From contig DFWO01000033.1 of assembly GCA_002380945.1 (NCBI GenBank), positions 6,532 through 53,842 on the forward strand: 47,311 nucleotides of DNA, given 5' to 3'. This DNA comes from Methylococcaceae bacterium UBA4132. Its GTDB lineage: Bacteria > Pseudomonadota > Gammaproteobacteria > Methylococcales > Methylomonadaceae. How positions within the stretch are numbered: the first letter of the stretch is position 1; every line of letters starts with the position of its first letter. The notes under the pieces were generated by a model. That model had not been told where the DNA came from. It searched no databases and saw nothing but the letters and a program-made list of their open reading frames with translations. Shown here one piece after another: positions 15,495 to 24,159 of this stretch. Both the position numbers and the translations under genes were made by a program.

Positions 15495-15974
15495 TCAAGA
15501 GATTAGGAATAAGCTTTTCAGTACATGCAATAGTTCATCACAATGGTTAGCGATTTTCACTTTACGCCATTCTTGAATCAACACACCTTCGGGATTAATT
15601 AAAAACGTACTACGTTCGATACCGCGTACTTGCTTACCGTACATATTTTTCATTTTGATGACATTAAACAACTGACATAAAACCTCATCAGTGTCAGACA
15701 ATAAATCAAAAGGCAGCTCATGTTTGGCTTTAAAATTATCATGACTACGCATGCTATCACGCGACACGCCTAGGATGACGGTATTGAGTGCGTTAAACTG
15801 TGAGTGAGTATCACGAAAATGTTGGGCTTGTTGAGTACAACCTGCGGTGTTATCTTTTGGATAAAAATAAATAACGACAAACTGCCCTACATAATCCGCC
15901 AAGCGAATAGTTTTAACGCCTGTCGCACTGGCTTGAAAATCAGGGACAGTTTGTCCAATGGCGAGTTGATTCAT
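15495..15974 (-). CDS. bcp: Peroxiredoxin of the Bcp/PrxQ family
   Basis: A 159-residue cytoplasmic thiol peroxidase that reduces hydrogen peroxide and organic hydroperoxides. The core YFYPKDNTAGCTQQAQHFRD carries the peroxidatic Cys46. E. coli Bcp has a second (resolving) Cys five residues later; here that position is Gln, so this is a one-Cys type enzyme or it uses another residue (Cys near 99 in VLCQLFNV) or an external thiol. The motifs GVSRDSMRSHDNF and ERSTFLINPEGVL are typical. It lies eight bases after gcvR on the same strand, the same pairing as in E. coli. Confidence 0.93.
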   Translation of the reverse strand: MNQLAIGQTVPDFQASATGVKTIRLADYVGQFVVIYFYPKDNTAGCTQQAQHFRDTHSQFNALNTVILGVSRDSMRSHDNFKAKHELPFDLLSDTDEVLCQLFNVIKMKNMYGKQVRGIERSTFLINPEGVLIQEWRKVKIANHCDELLHVLKSLFLIS

Positions 15975-15982
15975 AAAAAATC

Positions 15983-16507
15983 CTAGCGTTTGATAGGTTC
16001 AAGAATAGCGTCTATGTTAAGTTGATCGCACAAATCCATAAATTCTTCGCGTAGCATGAGTAATGATACCGATGAGGGGACTAAGACAATAAATTTACTG
16101 GAAAAAACCGATGATTGTAGATAAGGTGCTTGATAGGAACTTCCCGTGACTTCTTCAATTTCTATATCCCTATCCATTAAAAAGGTAGCGATGGATTCTA
16201 CGATGTTCTCATGATCCAGTGAAATCGTTTCTACCGAATAAGGCAAACATTCTTTAATTTTTTCCTTTGGTTCAGTGCGTAACGTTTGAACTTTTATCTC
16301 CAAACGTTTTTGAATAAGGTCTAAGGTGCTTTCAACTTTGGCAATTTGATTCCAGTTACCTTGAATCAGCAAATACGCTGCCGTTGTTTGACCGATACTG
16401 GATGATTTTATGTCTAAAATATGGCATTTACAGTCGCGTATAGCAGGCAGTATTTCTGCCATAAAATGACTTTGATGAGAACCTAAAACAGTGATAGCTA
16501 GTTGCAT
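15983..16507 (-). CDS. gcvR: GcvR-like ACT-domain regulator
   Basis: A 174-residue protein with two ACT-like domains: the first (about 1-75) begins QLAITVLGSHQSHFMAEILP, the second (about 92-174) includes ENIVESIATFLMDRDIEIEEV. This is the layout of GcvR, the glycine-sensing partner that blocks GcvA activation of the glycine-cleavage operon in enteric bacteria. It contains no DNA-binding motif, as expected. Adjacency to bcp, as in E. coli, supports the call. No gcvA is in the window, so the regulated target here is unknown. Confidence 0.85.
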   Translation of the reverse strand: MQLAITVLGSHQSHFMAEILPAIRDCKCHILDIKSSSIGQTTAAYLLIQGNWNQIAKVESTLDLIQKRLEIKVQTLRTEPKEKIKECLPYSVETISLDHENIVESIATFLMDRDIEIEEVTGSSYQAPYLQSSVFSSKFIVLVPSSVSLLMLREEFMDLCDQLNIDAILEPIKR

Positions 16508-16628
16508 AGTATTTTTAATTTCTTTTGGAGATTATTGGCAAATGAGCGAAACTTTACCAACATTAAGTTCTATTGGTACTAGAATATAGAATAAAGCATT
16601 TTTCAGGTCGCCACCCGTGAAAATGACG

Positions 16629-16647
16629 TTTACGCGTAAATTTACGC
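16629..16647. repeat. Two overlapping palindromes upstream of the SPOR gene
   Basis: TTTACGCGTAAA (16629-16640) is a perfect 12-base palindrome and overlaps GCGTAAATTTACGC (16634-16647), a perfect 14-base palindrome. They end eight bases before the SPOR gene start codon. They could be an operator, or an RNA hairpin that controls translation initiation. Confidence 0.5.
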
Positions 16648-16655
16648 CTTAATCC

Positions 16656-18242
16656 ATGAGTTCAACCATGACAGATTCCACAAACGAAAAACCAACACCC
16701 AGACACAATAGACTCAATTCTCAGGCAGAGGATTTTGATTTTGATTTAGTCGAAGTTAGAGTTGATTCTGACCAAGAAAACCCAGCACCTATTGCGTTAG
16801 ACGGTTTTGTAACGAATGATATAATTCATACCAGCAAAATTCCGCAACAACAAAGCCCTGCGCCCAATAGCTTTACACCCAACAAACCAAGTACGCTTAT
16901 TGCACCCGCACAGGCTGTTAAAGAAATAAAGACCAATTTTTATGTCGATTATTTTGATCAGCATAAACAGGCTAAAATGCCAAAATCAGAACCAGCCCCA
17001 GTCGCAAATACTGATCAGCCCAGCCCCGTTGAGAATAGGAGTCAAGATACCATGACAACCGAAAGCCATGCTGAAATACCCAACGAATCGCTCCATACCG
17101 AAGAAGACTATGAACAAACCTCAGATAGTCAAGCACCTGTTGTTAATGGTGCAGGCATGGCCGTCGCGGTATTAAGTCAATTTAAATCCAAACAAGAAAG
17201 TATTAATAAACAACAGGAAAAACTAATCCAAGAATTTTCCAAAAAAATGAAAAAGGTAACCGCTGTCACCTACACAGCGGTATTTTTTGGTGTAATCGCC
17301 TTAGCGGCAGCAAGCACACTGGGCGTGATGTTAGTAAAAACCAAATCAAAAGTGTCTGATTTAGCAGGAACAACCACTGAGCTTAAAGACAACATAAGAA
17401 ATATCGCCAAAGCAACATCTGATGATTTGGAAGGCACAGACCCAGCAATAGACCAGTTAAATCAAAAAATTGACGATGTTATAGAGCAACTGAATGAAGT
17501 CGCCGAGCTGCAAAACAAAGCCTCAACTTCAGACAAAATAGTTACCGCTAAACCAGCAACGACTGTAATCTCTGCCCCTATAGAAAAACCAGCGACTCCA
17601 ACCAAACCAGAAACTACTAAGCCCCTGGTTAATACTCAACCGCCTGCAACTGTGGCAGAGAAAAAACCAACACCTGCAACTGTGGCAGAGAAAAAAACAA
17701 CGTCTGAAACTACCGTTAAAGCAACACCTGCTAACAAAGCTGTTAAAAATGCCGCTACCGCCGAGCAAGCTGCACCCGTGGTTAAGGTAACGACAGCCAA
17801 GCCCGAAAGTAATGACAAAACGGCTAACAAAGCAAGCGTATCTGCCCCTAAAAAAATCAGTGACATTCCTGATAAAGCCATTGCCGTTCCTGCCAATGAC
17901 ATTAACAACGTTGTTAATAACGCGCGTAAACAAGCGACTGCGAATAATACGACTGCGCCACAAACTAGCACCAGTAATTCAGCTAATACAGCCCCACAAA
18001 CTCAAACTGCTTCTGGCTGGACAGTCAACTTAGGCTCATCTAACAAACTGGAAGATGCTAAAAATACTGCCGCTCGCTTTGCACAAAAAGGCATCCCTGT
18101 CAGTATTTCATCGGTCACTGTTAAAAATGAAACCCGCTATCGCTTACAAGTAAAAGGTTTTAAAACTAAAGATGAAGCCGCCGCTTATGCTAATAAAGCC
18201 AAAGACACACTGAAATTAAACTCTGTTTGGATTAATCCGTAA
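16656..18242 (+). CDS. SPOR-domain membrane protein
   Basis: A 528-residue bitopic protein. Residues 1-200 are acidic and Pro/Gln-rich and probably cytoplasmic; a single membrane helix is near 204-226 (AVFFGVIALAAASTLGVMLV); a coiled-coil-prone stretch follows (TTELKDNIRNIAKATSDDLE to ~288); then a long Thr/Pro/Ala/Lys-rich spacer with a tandem PATVAEKK repeat; and at residues ~452-528 a SPOR domain (GWTVNLGSSNKLEDAKNTA, RYRLQVKGFKTKDEAAAYA). SPOR domains bind denuded septal peptidoglycan, so a role at the division site is likely. Similar proteins are found next to varied genes; the cytoplasmic half is not recognised. Two ATGs lie close together at the start (16656 and 16668); either may be used. 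Confidence 0.85.
   Translation: MSSTMTDSTNEKPTPRHNRLNSQAEDFDFDLVEVRVDSDQENPAPIALDGFVTNDIIHTSKIPQQQSPAPNSFTPNKPSTLIAPAQAVKEIKTNFYVDYFDQHKQAKMPKSEPAPVANTDQPSPVENRSQDTMTTESHAEIPNESLHTEEDYEQTSDSQAPVVNGAGMAVAVLSQFKSKQESINKQQEKLIQEFSKKMKKVTAVTYTAVFFGVIALAAASTLGVMLVKTKSKVSDLAGTTTELKDNIRNIAKATSDDLEGTDPAIDQLNQKIDDVIEQLNEVAELQNKASTSDKIVTAKPATTVISAPIEKPATPTKPETTKPLVNTQPPATVAEKKPTPATVAEKKTTSETTVKATPANKAVKNAATAEQAAPVVKVTTAKPESNDKTANKASVSAPKKISDIPDKAIAVPANDINNVVNNARKQATANNTTAPQTSTSNSANTAPQTQTASGWTVNLGSSNKLEDAKNTAARFAQKGIPVSISSVTVKNETRYRLQVKGFKTKDEAAAYANKAKDTLKLNSVWINP
17643..17702 (+). repeat. Two 30-base tandem repeats in the SPOR gene
   Basis: Two almost identical 30-base units beginning CCTGCAACTGTGGCAGAG encode the ten-residue unit PATVAEKK plus two variable residues twice, within the disordered spacer. 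The low divergence suggests a recent duplication by slippage. Confidence 0.85.
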
Positions 18243-18251
18243 CACCACACC

Positions 18252-19157
18252 ATGCCCAAACAAAAACTGGTCGTTGCTATCTCATCCAGAGCCTTATTTA
18301 ATCTGGATGAGTCCCATGCCATCTTTGAAAATCAAGGCAAAGAAGCATTTTGTCGTTATCAAATTGAACATGAAGATGAAGTATTGGAAGCAGGTTATGG
18401 CTTTCAACTGGTAAAAAAATTTCTAGCTATCAATGCCAGTTGTCCTGACAATCCGTTAGTTGAAGTCATTCTAGTCTCACAAAATAGCGCGGATACGGGC
18501 TTACGGATTTTTAATTCCATTGCCCATTATGATTTAGATATTACCCGTGCCGCCTTTACCAGCGGCGCGTCACCGTATAACTACATCTCAGCATTTGGTG
18601 CGCATTTGTTTTTATCGACCAATATCGATGATGTTACCAAAACCCTTGCGGCGGGTTTTGCGGCGGCGACTATTTTATGTGGCTCAGCACTCGATCAAAC
18701 CTCTGAGCAATTGCGTATCGCTTTTGATGGTGATGCGGTATTATTTTCCGATGAATCAGAGCGTATTTATCAACAACGCGGTCTTGCGGTATTTGCTGAA
18801 AATGAACGCCACGAAGCTAAAAACCCGTTATTGGGCGGTCCATTTAAAGATTTTCTCAGTGCTTTACATCACATTCAAACCTTGTTTGAACCTAACGCCT
18901 CACCGATAAGAACCGCTTTAGTGACAGCGCGTGGTGCGCCTGCACACGAACGCGTGGTGCGAACCTTAAGAGCATGGGGCATTCGTATAGATGAAGCCGT
19001 GTTTTTAGGTGGATTACCCAAAGGCGCGTTTTTAAAAGCCTTTGGTGCAGACATCTTCTTTGACGATCAAAAAGGACATTGTGAATCGGCAGCTGAGCAA
19101 CAAGTCTCTGCTGCTCATGTACCGCATGGCGTGGTTAATCAGAAAATCGAATCGTAG
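18252..19157 (+). CDS. Cytosolic 5'-nucleotidase (NT5C1-like family)
   Basis: A 301-residue protein of the 5'-nucleotidase family related to animal cytosolic NT5C1, which removes phosphate from nucleoside monophosphates. Characteristic stretches are VVAISSRALFNLDESHAIFE at the N-terminus, TRAAFTSGASPYNYISAF, the HAD-type catalytic LRIAFDGDAVLFSDESE with its DxD pair, RTALVTARGAPAHERVV and DIFFDDQKGHCESA. No signal peptide is present, so it acts in the cytoplasm. It starts ten bases after the SPOR gene stop and is probably cotranscribed with it. Confidence 0.9.
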   Translation: MPKQKLVVAISSRALFNLDESHAIFENQGKEAFCRYQIEHEDEVLEAGYGFQLVKKFLAINASCPDNPLVEVILVSQNSADTGLRIFNSIAHYDLDITRAAFTSGASPYNYISAFGAHLFLSTNIDDVTKTLAAGFAAATILCGSALDQTSEQLRIAFDGDAVLFSDESERIYQQRGLAVFAENERHEAKNPLLGGPFKDFLSALHHIQTLFEPNASPIRTALVTARGAPAHERVVRTLRAWGIRIDEAVFLGGLPKGAFLKAFGADIFFDDQKGHCESAAEQQVSAAHVPHGVVNQKIES

Positions 19158-19159
19158 AT

Positions 19160-19192
19160 AAACCTCCGAGGTTTTTAAAACCTCGGAGGTTT
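19160..19192. repeat. Palindromic intergenic repeat, CCTCCGAGG type (copy 2)
   Basis: A perfect 33-base palindrome built on AAACCTCCGAGGTTTT and its complement, nearly identical to 4787-4819. It lies between the convergent 5'-nucleotidase and phosphofructokinase genes and could act as a bidirectional terminator. Confidence 0.8.
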
Positions 19193-19200
19193 GCCTGTGC

Positions 19201-20430
19201 TTAGTGGCTAGTTTCGACCTTAGCCCCTTTAGTTTGACCAATCGACGCTAACACGTCACCAAACCAAGGTGTATCAATATCAAACGGTTTACCGCCTTTG
19301 ATGCGTGGAAATTCAATGGCGCGTAATACATTGCCATTGTCTTCGTCATGACCAATAACACCTGCTTCACGGCGTAATGCACATTCAACCGCTAAATCAG
19401 TGCAAGATTTAATCAAACGAATATCTTCGATGTTAGAAGCCGCCGCACGCGCAAAATAACCCGATTTTTGTACTAGCGTTTTTTCCGCGCCCAACATTTC
19501 AGCAAACTGCTCACCAAACCATTTACCTGGATTGACGGCATCCAATTTCACATGACCAAAGGCATCGCGTGGCACTTCTTGACCTTTTGCCAACATTTCT
19601 GCAACGATTGTTTCAACACCCGCGCCTTCTGAAACGAAAATATTAACGCAATCGACGGTATCCATAATAGCGCGCAAACGTGCCGCTTCAGCGGCAATAT
19701 CAAAATCCATTTCAGGAATAAATACCGCGTGAACCTCATACGATTCACGCGATAAGCCTAATTCAGGCAACCATTCCGCGCGGTCTAATAATTTGCGATA
19801 TTCCACAGCGGTTGCCGCTGTCAACCAACCGCAGCTACGACCCATCACTTCATGGACAATCAACATGCGTGGATTCGCATTGTTTTCTGCCACCACGTTT
19901 TGAAAATAACGCGCACCTTGTTCAGCCGCAGTCCATGCACCTAAAGATTGTTTAATCGGGAATACATCATTATCAACCGTTTTAGGCAAACCAATTACCG
20001 TTAAGCCGTAGTTATTTTCCGCCAAAAACGCCGCTAAATCAGCCGCCGCTGTATTCGTGTCATCACCGCCGATGGTGTGCAGAATATCTACGCCGTCTTT
20101 AATTAATTGGTCAGCAGCAACTTTTTGTGGATTTTCGCCTTCTTGGACTAAACCGCGTTTAACGCAGTCTTTCACGTTGGTCAATTTAACGCGGCTATTA
20201 CCAATTGGTGAACCACCAAAACGATGTAATAAACCTGCTTTAGCGCGAATTTCTGGCGTAACAACGTAAGAATCACCTAACAGTAAGCCTTTATAACCGC
20301 TACGGTAACAAATGATTTCAATGCTCGGATCAATCTCGGTATAACGCTCAATTAGACCGCCAACGGCAGAGCTAAGACAGGGTGCTAATCCACCAGCGGT
20401 AAGAATGGCGACTTTTTTAGGTTTGTTCAT
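19201..20430 (-). CDS. Pyrophosphate-dependent 6-phosphofructokinase
   Basis: A 409-residue phosphofructokinase that interconverts fructose 6-phosphate and fructose 1,6-bisphosphate. The active-site motif is GGDDTN (residues 121-126); the second Asp in GGDD, in place of Gly, marks the pyrophosphate-dependent type. PKTVDND (149-155) with its Lys is likewise the PPi-type signature. MGRSCGWLTAATA and SEGAG are further family motifs. PPi-PFKs are a known feature of methanotroph and methylotroph RuMP and glycolytic metabolism, where the enzyme is reversible and saves ATP. It is convergent with the 5'-nucleotidase. Confidence 0.93.
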   Translation of the reverse strand: MNKPKKVAILTAGGLAPCLSSAVGGLIERYTEIDPSIEIICYRSGYKGLLLGDSYVVTPEIRAKAGLLHRFGGSPIGNSRVKLTNVKDCVKRGLVQEGENPQKVAADQLIKDGVDILHTIGGDDTNTAAADLAAFLAENNYGLTVIGLPKTVDNDVFPIKQSLGAWTAAEQGARYFQNVVAENNANPRMLIVHEVMGRSCGWLTAATAVEYRKLLDRAEWLPELGLSRESYEVHAVFIPEMDFDIAAEAARLRAIMDTVDCVNIFVSEGAGVETIVAEMLAKGQEVPRDAFGHVKLDAVNPGKWFGEQFAEMLGAEKTLVQKSGYFARAAASNIEDIRLIKSCTDLAVECALRREAGVIGHDEDNGNVLRAIEFPRIKGGKPFDIDTPWFGDVLASIGQTKGAKVETSH

Positions 20431-20655
20431 AACAAGCTCACTAAAGTTAAAAATTAAAGTTTATCGGCAACTCGCGTACTGATAAATCCAGTCCGTAAGT
20501 TTTCGATGTGGCAGAATTTTATCATAGTCACTCTTATCTTACGCATTGGTAGTAGCAATCAAGTTTTATAAAACTATATCTTTATGATGTTTGAATCAGT
20601 AAACATATTTTCTTTGTGCTTTTACTATTATATTGCCATAAAAAAGGAATCAACT

Positions 20656-23600
20656 ATGCAACCTAAAGACTGGCTTACAAAATTTCTGACTGCTGACAGA
20701 GAACTGAATAAATCACACGGGCGACCGTTGTATCGTTATCGTATGAGCGATGCTGAATTTATTAGCCTACAGGAAATACTAAAAACCAGCGTATTACTAC
20801 CCATTGCCGAACTAACAAAAATTTCAGGCTGGAATGCTGCGTTTGTTATTTATGCGGCAGAATGGTGGCGGCGGCACTATGATGGTGGGAAATGGTCATG
20901 GGAAAGAATTTTCGCCTCATTTGATGCTCATGCGAACGAAATCAATACTGGGCAACTTTATCTAGCGATTGAACTGGGTTTAGGTTATTGGCAGCGTGAA
21001 GTAAGAAAAATTGATGGACGGTCACGTTATCTTGGCACAATAGCTACCGAAGGCGGTTTGCCACTTAAACAACTGGAGAAAGCCGATAATTGGTTGAGTA
21101 AGTTGTTCAAACACGCCATTCCAAAATACTTACGCCTACAGGGCAATGACATTATCCGTGCTATCGACATTATTCGTGAGTATGCGGAACATTTGCCTAA
21201 GAATTACCAAAACGACCAGATTTATGCAGTGTTAGGCGACATGGTGTACAGCGTTGCCAAGTTAAAAACCGATTATCAACTTACACACAAAGAAAATCCC
21301 ATCGCTTATTTGACTCAACACATTCCCGACTGGCGAGAACAATTTCCTTTACCGATAGAAGATAAAGTCGGTCTAACATTACTAACAGGCATGATTGAAA
21401 CCGCAGCGAAGGTGGCAACGTTCACCGCGCCTTTTCGTGGCAGAAGGGTGTTATCTGATAACGGTAAGGTGCATTTGACCTTTGAGTTTGCTGCAACCGT
21501 TGAATTGGAAAAAATCACCAGTACCGATAATTTCCCCGCTCGTGTCACTATTGAAATAGTCAGTGAAGAAGGCAAAACTTATCCTGTCGGTATAGCCTTA
21601 AAAACAACAGTCGAAAATAAAGACGTGTTGAAAATGCCGCGTTGTTCATTAACGTCTATTGAAAACGAGGCAGTCACGCAAGGCTACACGCTACGTTTTA
21701 AACAGTTATCAGAGATTATTGAAGAACAACCGTTAATAGAACCCATAGATGACAGTGTACCGTGGACATTCATACTTGATAATGACGAATGGCTATTAGT
21801 CGGAACTGCCAGTGTTCGTACCCGCGCTAAACAAGTGCGTATTTTATATGGGAAGGACTTAACGTGTAGTGCGGACAATAGGACTGAACTGGTAACACTG
21901 CCCGATAAGAAACTCATAGAAGCCAGTGGAATAATTGAGCTACGCGATACGGATAACAGTTTTCACATTCAAACTGCCCAAGCTCAAGCGGTACAGCGTT
22001 ATTACTTGCGAGGCAAAACTCTGGAGTTTTCCTGTTTACCTAAAACCGTTTATTTAGGTTTGCCTGAGTTATATTGTTTCAACACGGAAACCGAACGCAG
22101 CCAAAAAATCAACACCCCATTACTCGCCAGAGCTGTTAATAGTAAAGCAGACTGGCAAAAGCTGACCGCAGAACAGCAAGGCATTTACGAATTACGGCTA
22201 CAAGACGAACAAAGCAATATTCTCTTTCGTAAAAAATGCGCCTTGTTACCCAAAGATTTTGCCCTGCGTTTTCTACCTGTAGCGCATTCATTTAACGGTA
22301 GCATTGCCATTGAACAGAGCGGACAGGCAAAAACTTCCTGCATCTCGCCTTTTAGGTGTGACATTCACGCCACGCCTAATGGTTATTCTGTTGAGTTTAA
22401 TGCGAATGATACACCGCCGAGTTTTGTCGATTTAACGCTGGATTGGCAAGGCATGGCTGCTACGCTGACTTTAACCGTACCGTATCCAGTTCGTAGCGGT
22501 GTGCTTATTGATGCTGAGGGTAATAAACTCAGCAATGCACAAGTCGATAATTTGTATGGGGTGCGCTTGTGTTTATTGGGTGAAAACCATCACCATAAAC
22601 GACACCTGCAACTGGAATTCAGACTTAAAGATGATTTGTTAGATACTAACGACCTGTATTTTCGGGATACTGTTACAAAAACAGGGGCGGTTATTGAGTT
22701 AGCGATGATTGATTACCAGCAATGGATTAAAGAATTACTGGCGATTAGTCATCATGCTGACAGTTCTGTGCGTTTAACAGTTAGTGAAACGGGTACGGAA
22801 TTATTACGCACTAATATTGTTCGTTCTGTTCAACCCGCTATTGAACAGGCAACAAAAACAAATCGGCGCGTGAGTTCAATTGATGAGATAAAAACTTTAG
22901 ACGATGCGCGGACTATCCGTGATGACGAACTGCGACAACTTTTTATACGTCATCGGTTAAAGCAATTGTGCCTTGATTTTACTGCTGATGATTGGAAAAC
23001 AGTGCGCAAATCACAAAATGATATGCCCTTAGTTGAAAACGAACTATGGACTGCCGCTATTTTAGAAAACCGTGTGCTAGTCGTATTAGTCATGCAACTA
23101 GACAGCGAATTTATGCAGCGATTTGTCACGGAATTACCTGTGTTTTGGGAATTGATACCGATACGAGATTGGTTAGTCATTTTTAGCCGTTATAAAAATT
23201 ATCTAGCGCAAGCGATGGATGAAACGGATGTTAAAGAATTTCTGACTAGGGCTATTGATAAAATCAGTGCAATTAGTCAATCACTGGAAATAGTAGCGCA
23301 GTTATTGAAATGTCATTTATTGGGTATCACTGATGACGAACTACGCTTTATGAGAACAGATAATGCGTTATTGTCGTGGCTTATTCCAGAGCTTAAAAAG
23401 GAACAGCAAGAATTAATTACTCGGCATCCAAATGTAAATGACTGGTTAAATTTTTTGAATAACGAACTAAATCAATATGGGCAAATACCTTCATTGCAAG
23501 CATTATTGGCTGTACTTTGCTATAGAGATGGTCGTGAAATAAATAAAATGCGGCTTCCCGCGATATTACTGCCACTGGTACTAGCTCATTTTTGTTTAAC

Positions 23601-24069
23601 ACCCACATGGCAAGGAGACAACGCCAACACCTATCTTTTTAAATTAAGACGTTTAAAAGCCTTTGATGACCATTGGTTTAATACCGCTTTCCGTTTTACA
23701 CTGACTTACTTATCCCAACAACCTGACTACCAACAACGCTTGCAACAGGAAACAGAAAAAATGATAAACGATGACGAAAACGATTTAATTCCTGAGATTG
23801 AACAAGAACTTGCCCTAGCACACCAAACCACACAAGACCTCGCCACCGATGTCCGTTCTTTCAAAGATATTCAAGAACAACTGGATTTACTTGCCCAAGA
23901 AAATGCTGATTTAAACAAACGCCTAGAAGCAACTGTCAGCGTGGAAAAATTTAATGAAGTCATTAAAAAACGCGATGATGCTTTGCGTATGCTATTGGGT
24001 GAAGTTAAAAAATTACACGAAAAAATTCGTGAAATTCGTAGTGAAATAAACGCCAAAGCTAACAAGTAA
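20656..24069 (+). CDS. druH: Probable Druantia type III protein DruH (large uncharacterised defence protein)
   Basis: The ATG at 20656 has a good ribosome-binding site (AAAAAGGAAT) and is preferred to an in-frame ATG 72 bases upstream. The product has 1137 residues. Its N-terminus, HGRPLYRYRMSDAEF followed later by AAEWWRRHYDGGKWSWERI, matches what I recall of the large STY4851/ECs_5259 family, the DruH of type III Druantia. I see no catalytic motif, membrane segment or signal peptide. The last ~70 residues are strongly coiled-coil (heptads around DIQEQLDLLAQENADLNKRL). A very large DUF1998-type helicase follows 90 bases downstream on the same strand, which is the two-gene type III layout. 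The mechanism of DruH is unknown. Confidence 0.75.
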   Translation: MQPKDWLTKFLTADRELNKSHGRPLYRYRMSDAEFISLQEILKTSVLLPIAELTKISGWNAAFVIYAAEWWRRHYDGGKWSWERIFASFDAHANEINTGQLYLAIELGLGYWQREVRKIDGRSRYLGTIATEGGLPLKQLEKADNWLSKLFKHAIPKYLRLQGNDIIRAIDIIREYAEHLPKNYQNDQIYAVLGDMVYSVAKLKTDYQLTHKENPIAYLTQHIPDWREQFPLPIEDKVGLTLLTGMIETAAKVATFTAPFRGRRVLSDNGKVHLTFEFAATVELEKITSTDNFPARVTIEIVSEEGKTYPVGIALKTTVENKDVLKMPRCSLTSIENEAVTQGYTLRFKQLSEIIEEQPLIEPIDDSVPWTFILDNDEWLLVGTASVRTRAKQVRILYGKDLTCSADNRTELVTLPDKKLIEASGIIELRDTDNSFHIQTAQAQAVQRYYLRGKTLEFSCLPKTVYLGLPELYCFNTETERSQKINTPLLARAVNSKADWQKLTAEQQGIYELRLQDEQSNILFRKKCALLPKDFALRFLPVAHSFNGSIAIEQSGQAKTSCISPFRCDIHATPNGYSVEFNANDTPPSFVDLTLDWQGMAATLTLTVPYPVRSGVLIDAEGNKLSNAQVDNLYGVRLCLLGENHHHKRHLQLEFRLKDDLLDTNDLYFRDTVTKTGAVIELAMIDYQQWIKELLAISHHADSSVRLTVSETGTELLRTNIVRSVQPAIEQATKTNRRVSSIDEIKTLDDARTIRDDELRQLFIRHRLKQLCLDFTADDWKTVRKSQNDMPLVENELWTAAILENRVLVVLVMQLDSEFMQRFVTELPVFWELIPIRDWLVIFSRYKNYLAQAMDETDVKEFLTRAIDKISAISQSLEIVAQLLKCHLLGITDDELRFMRTDNALLSWLIPELKKEQQELITRHPNVNDWLNFLNNELNQYGQIPSLQALLAVLCYRDGREINKMRLPAILLPLVLAHFCLTPTWQGDNANTYLFKLRRLKAFDDHWFNTAFRFTLTYLSQQPDYQQRLQQETEKMINDDENDLIPEIEQELALAHQTTQDLATDVRSFKDIQEQLDLLAQENADLNKRLEATVSVEKFNEVIKKRDDALRMLLGEVKKLHEKIREIRSEINAKANK

Positions 24070-24092
24070 CACCCAGTAAACACTGAACCACT

Positions 24093-24129
24093 GTGTTGTA
24101 GGCGCGAATTCATTCGCGCTATACCACAC
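24093..24129. repeat. Palindromic repeat between druH and druE, GCGCGAAT type
   Basis: A 37-base imperfect palindrome centred on GGCGCGAATTCATTCGCGC with outer arms TGTG / CACA. It occupies most of the 90-base gap between the two defence genes. A related module occurs at 14531-14564. It could form an mRNA hairpin that lowers read-through into druE. Confidence 0.65.
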
Positions 24130-24159
24130 AGACAAATCCACTCTGACCAGCGATTCACC

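Noticed and set aside
17529..17971. Minus-strand ORFs of 111 and 144 codons
   Set aside because: They lie opposite the Thr/Pro/Ala-rich spacer of the SPOR gene, whose composition opens other frames, and give low-complexity peptides.
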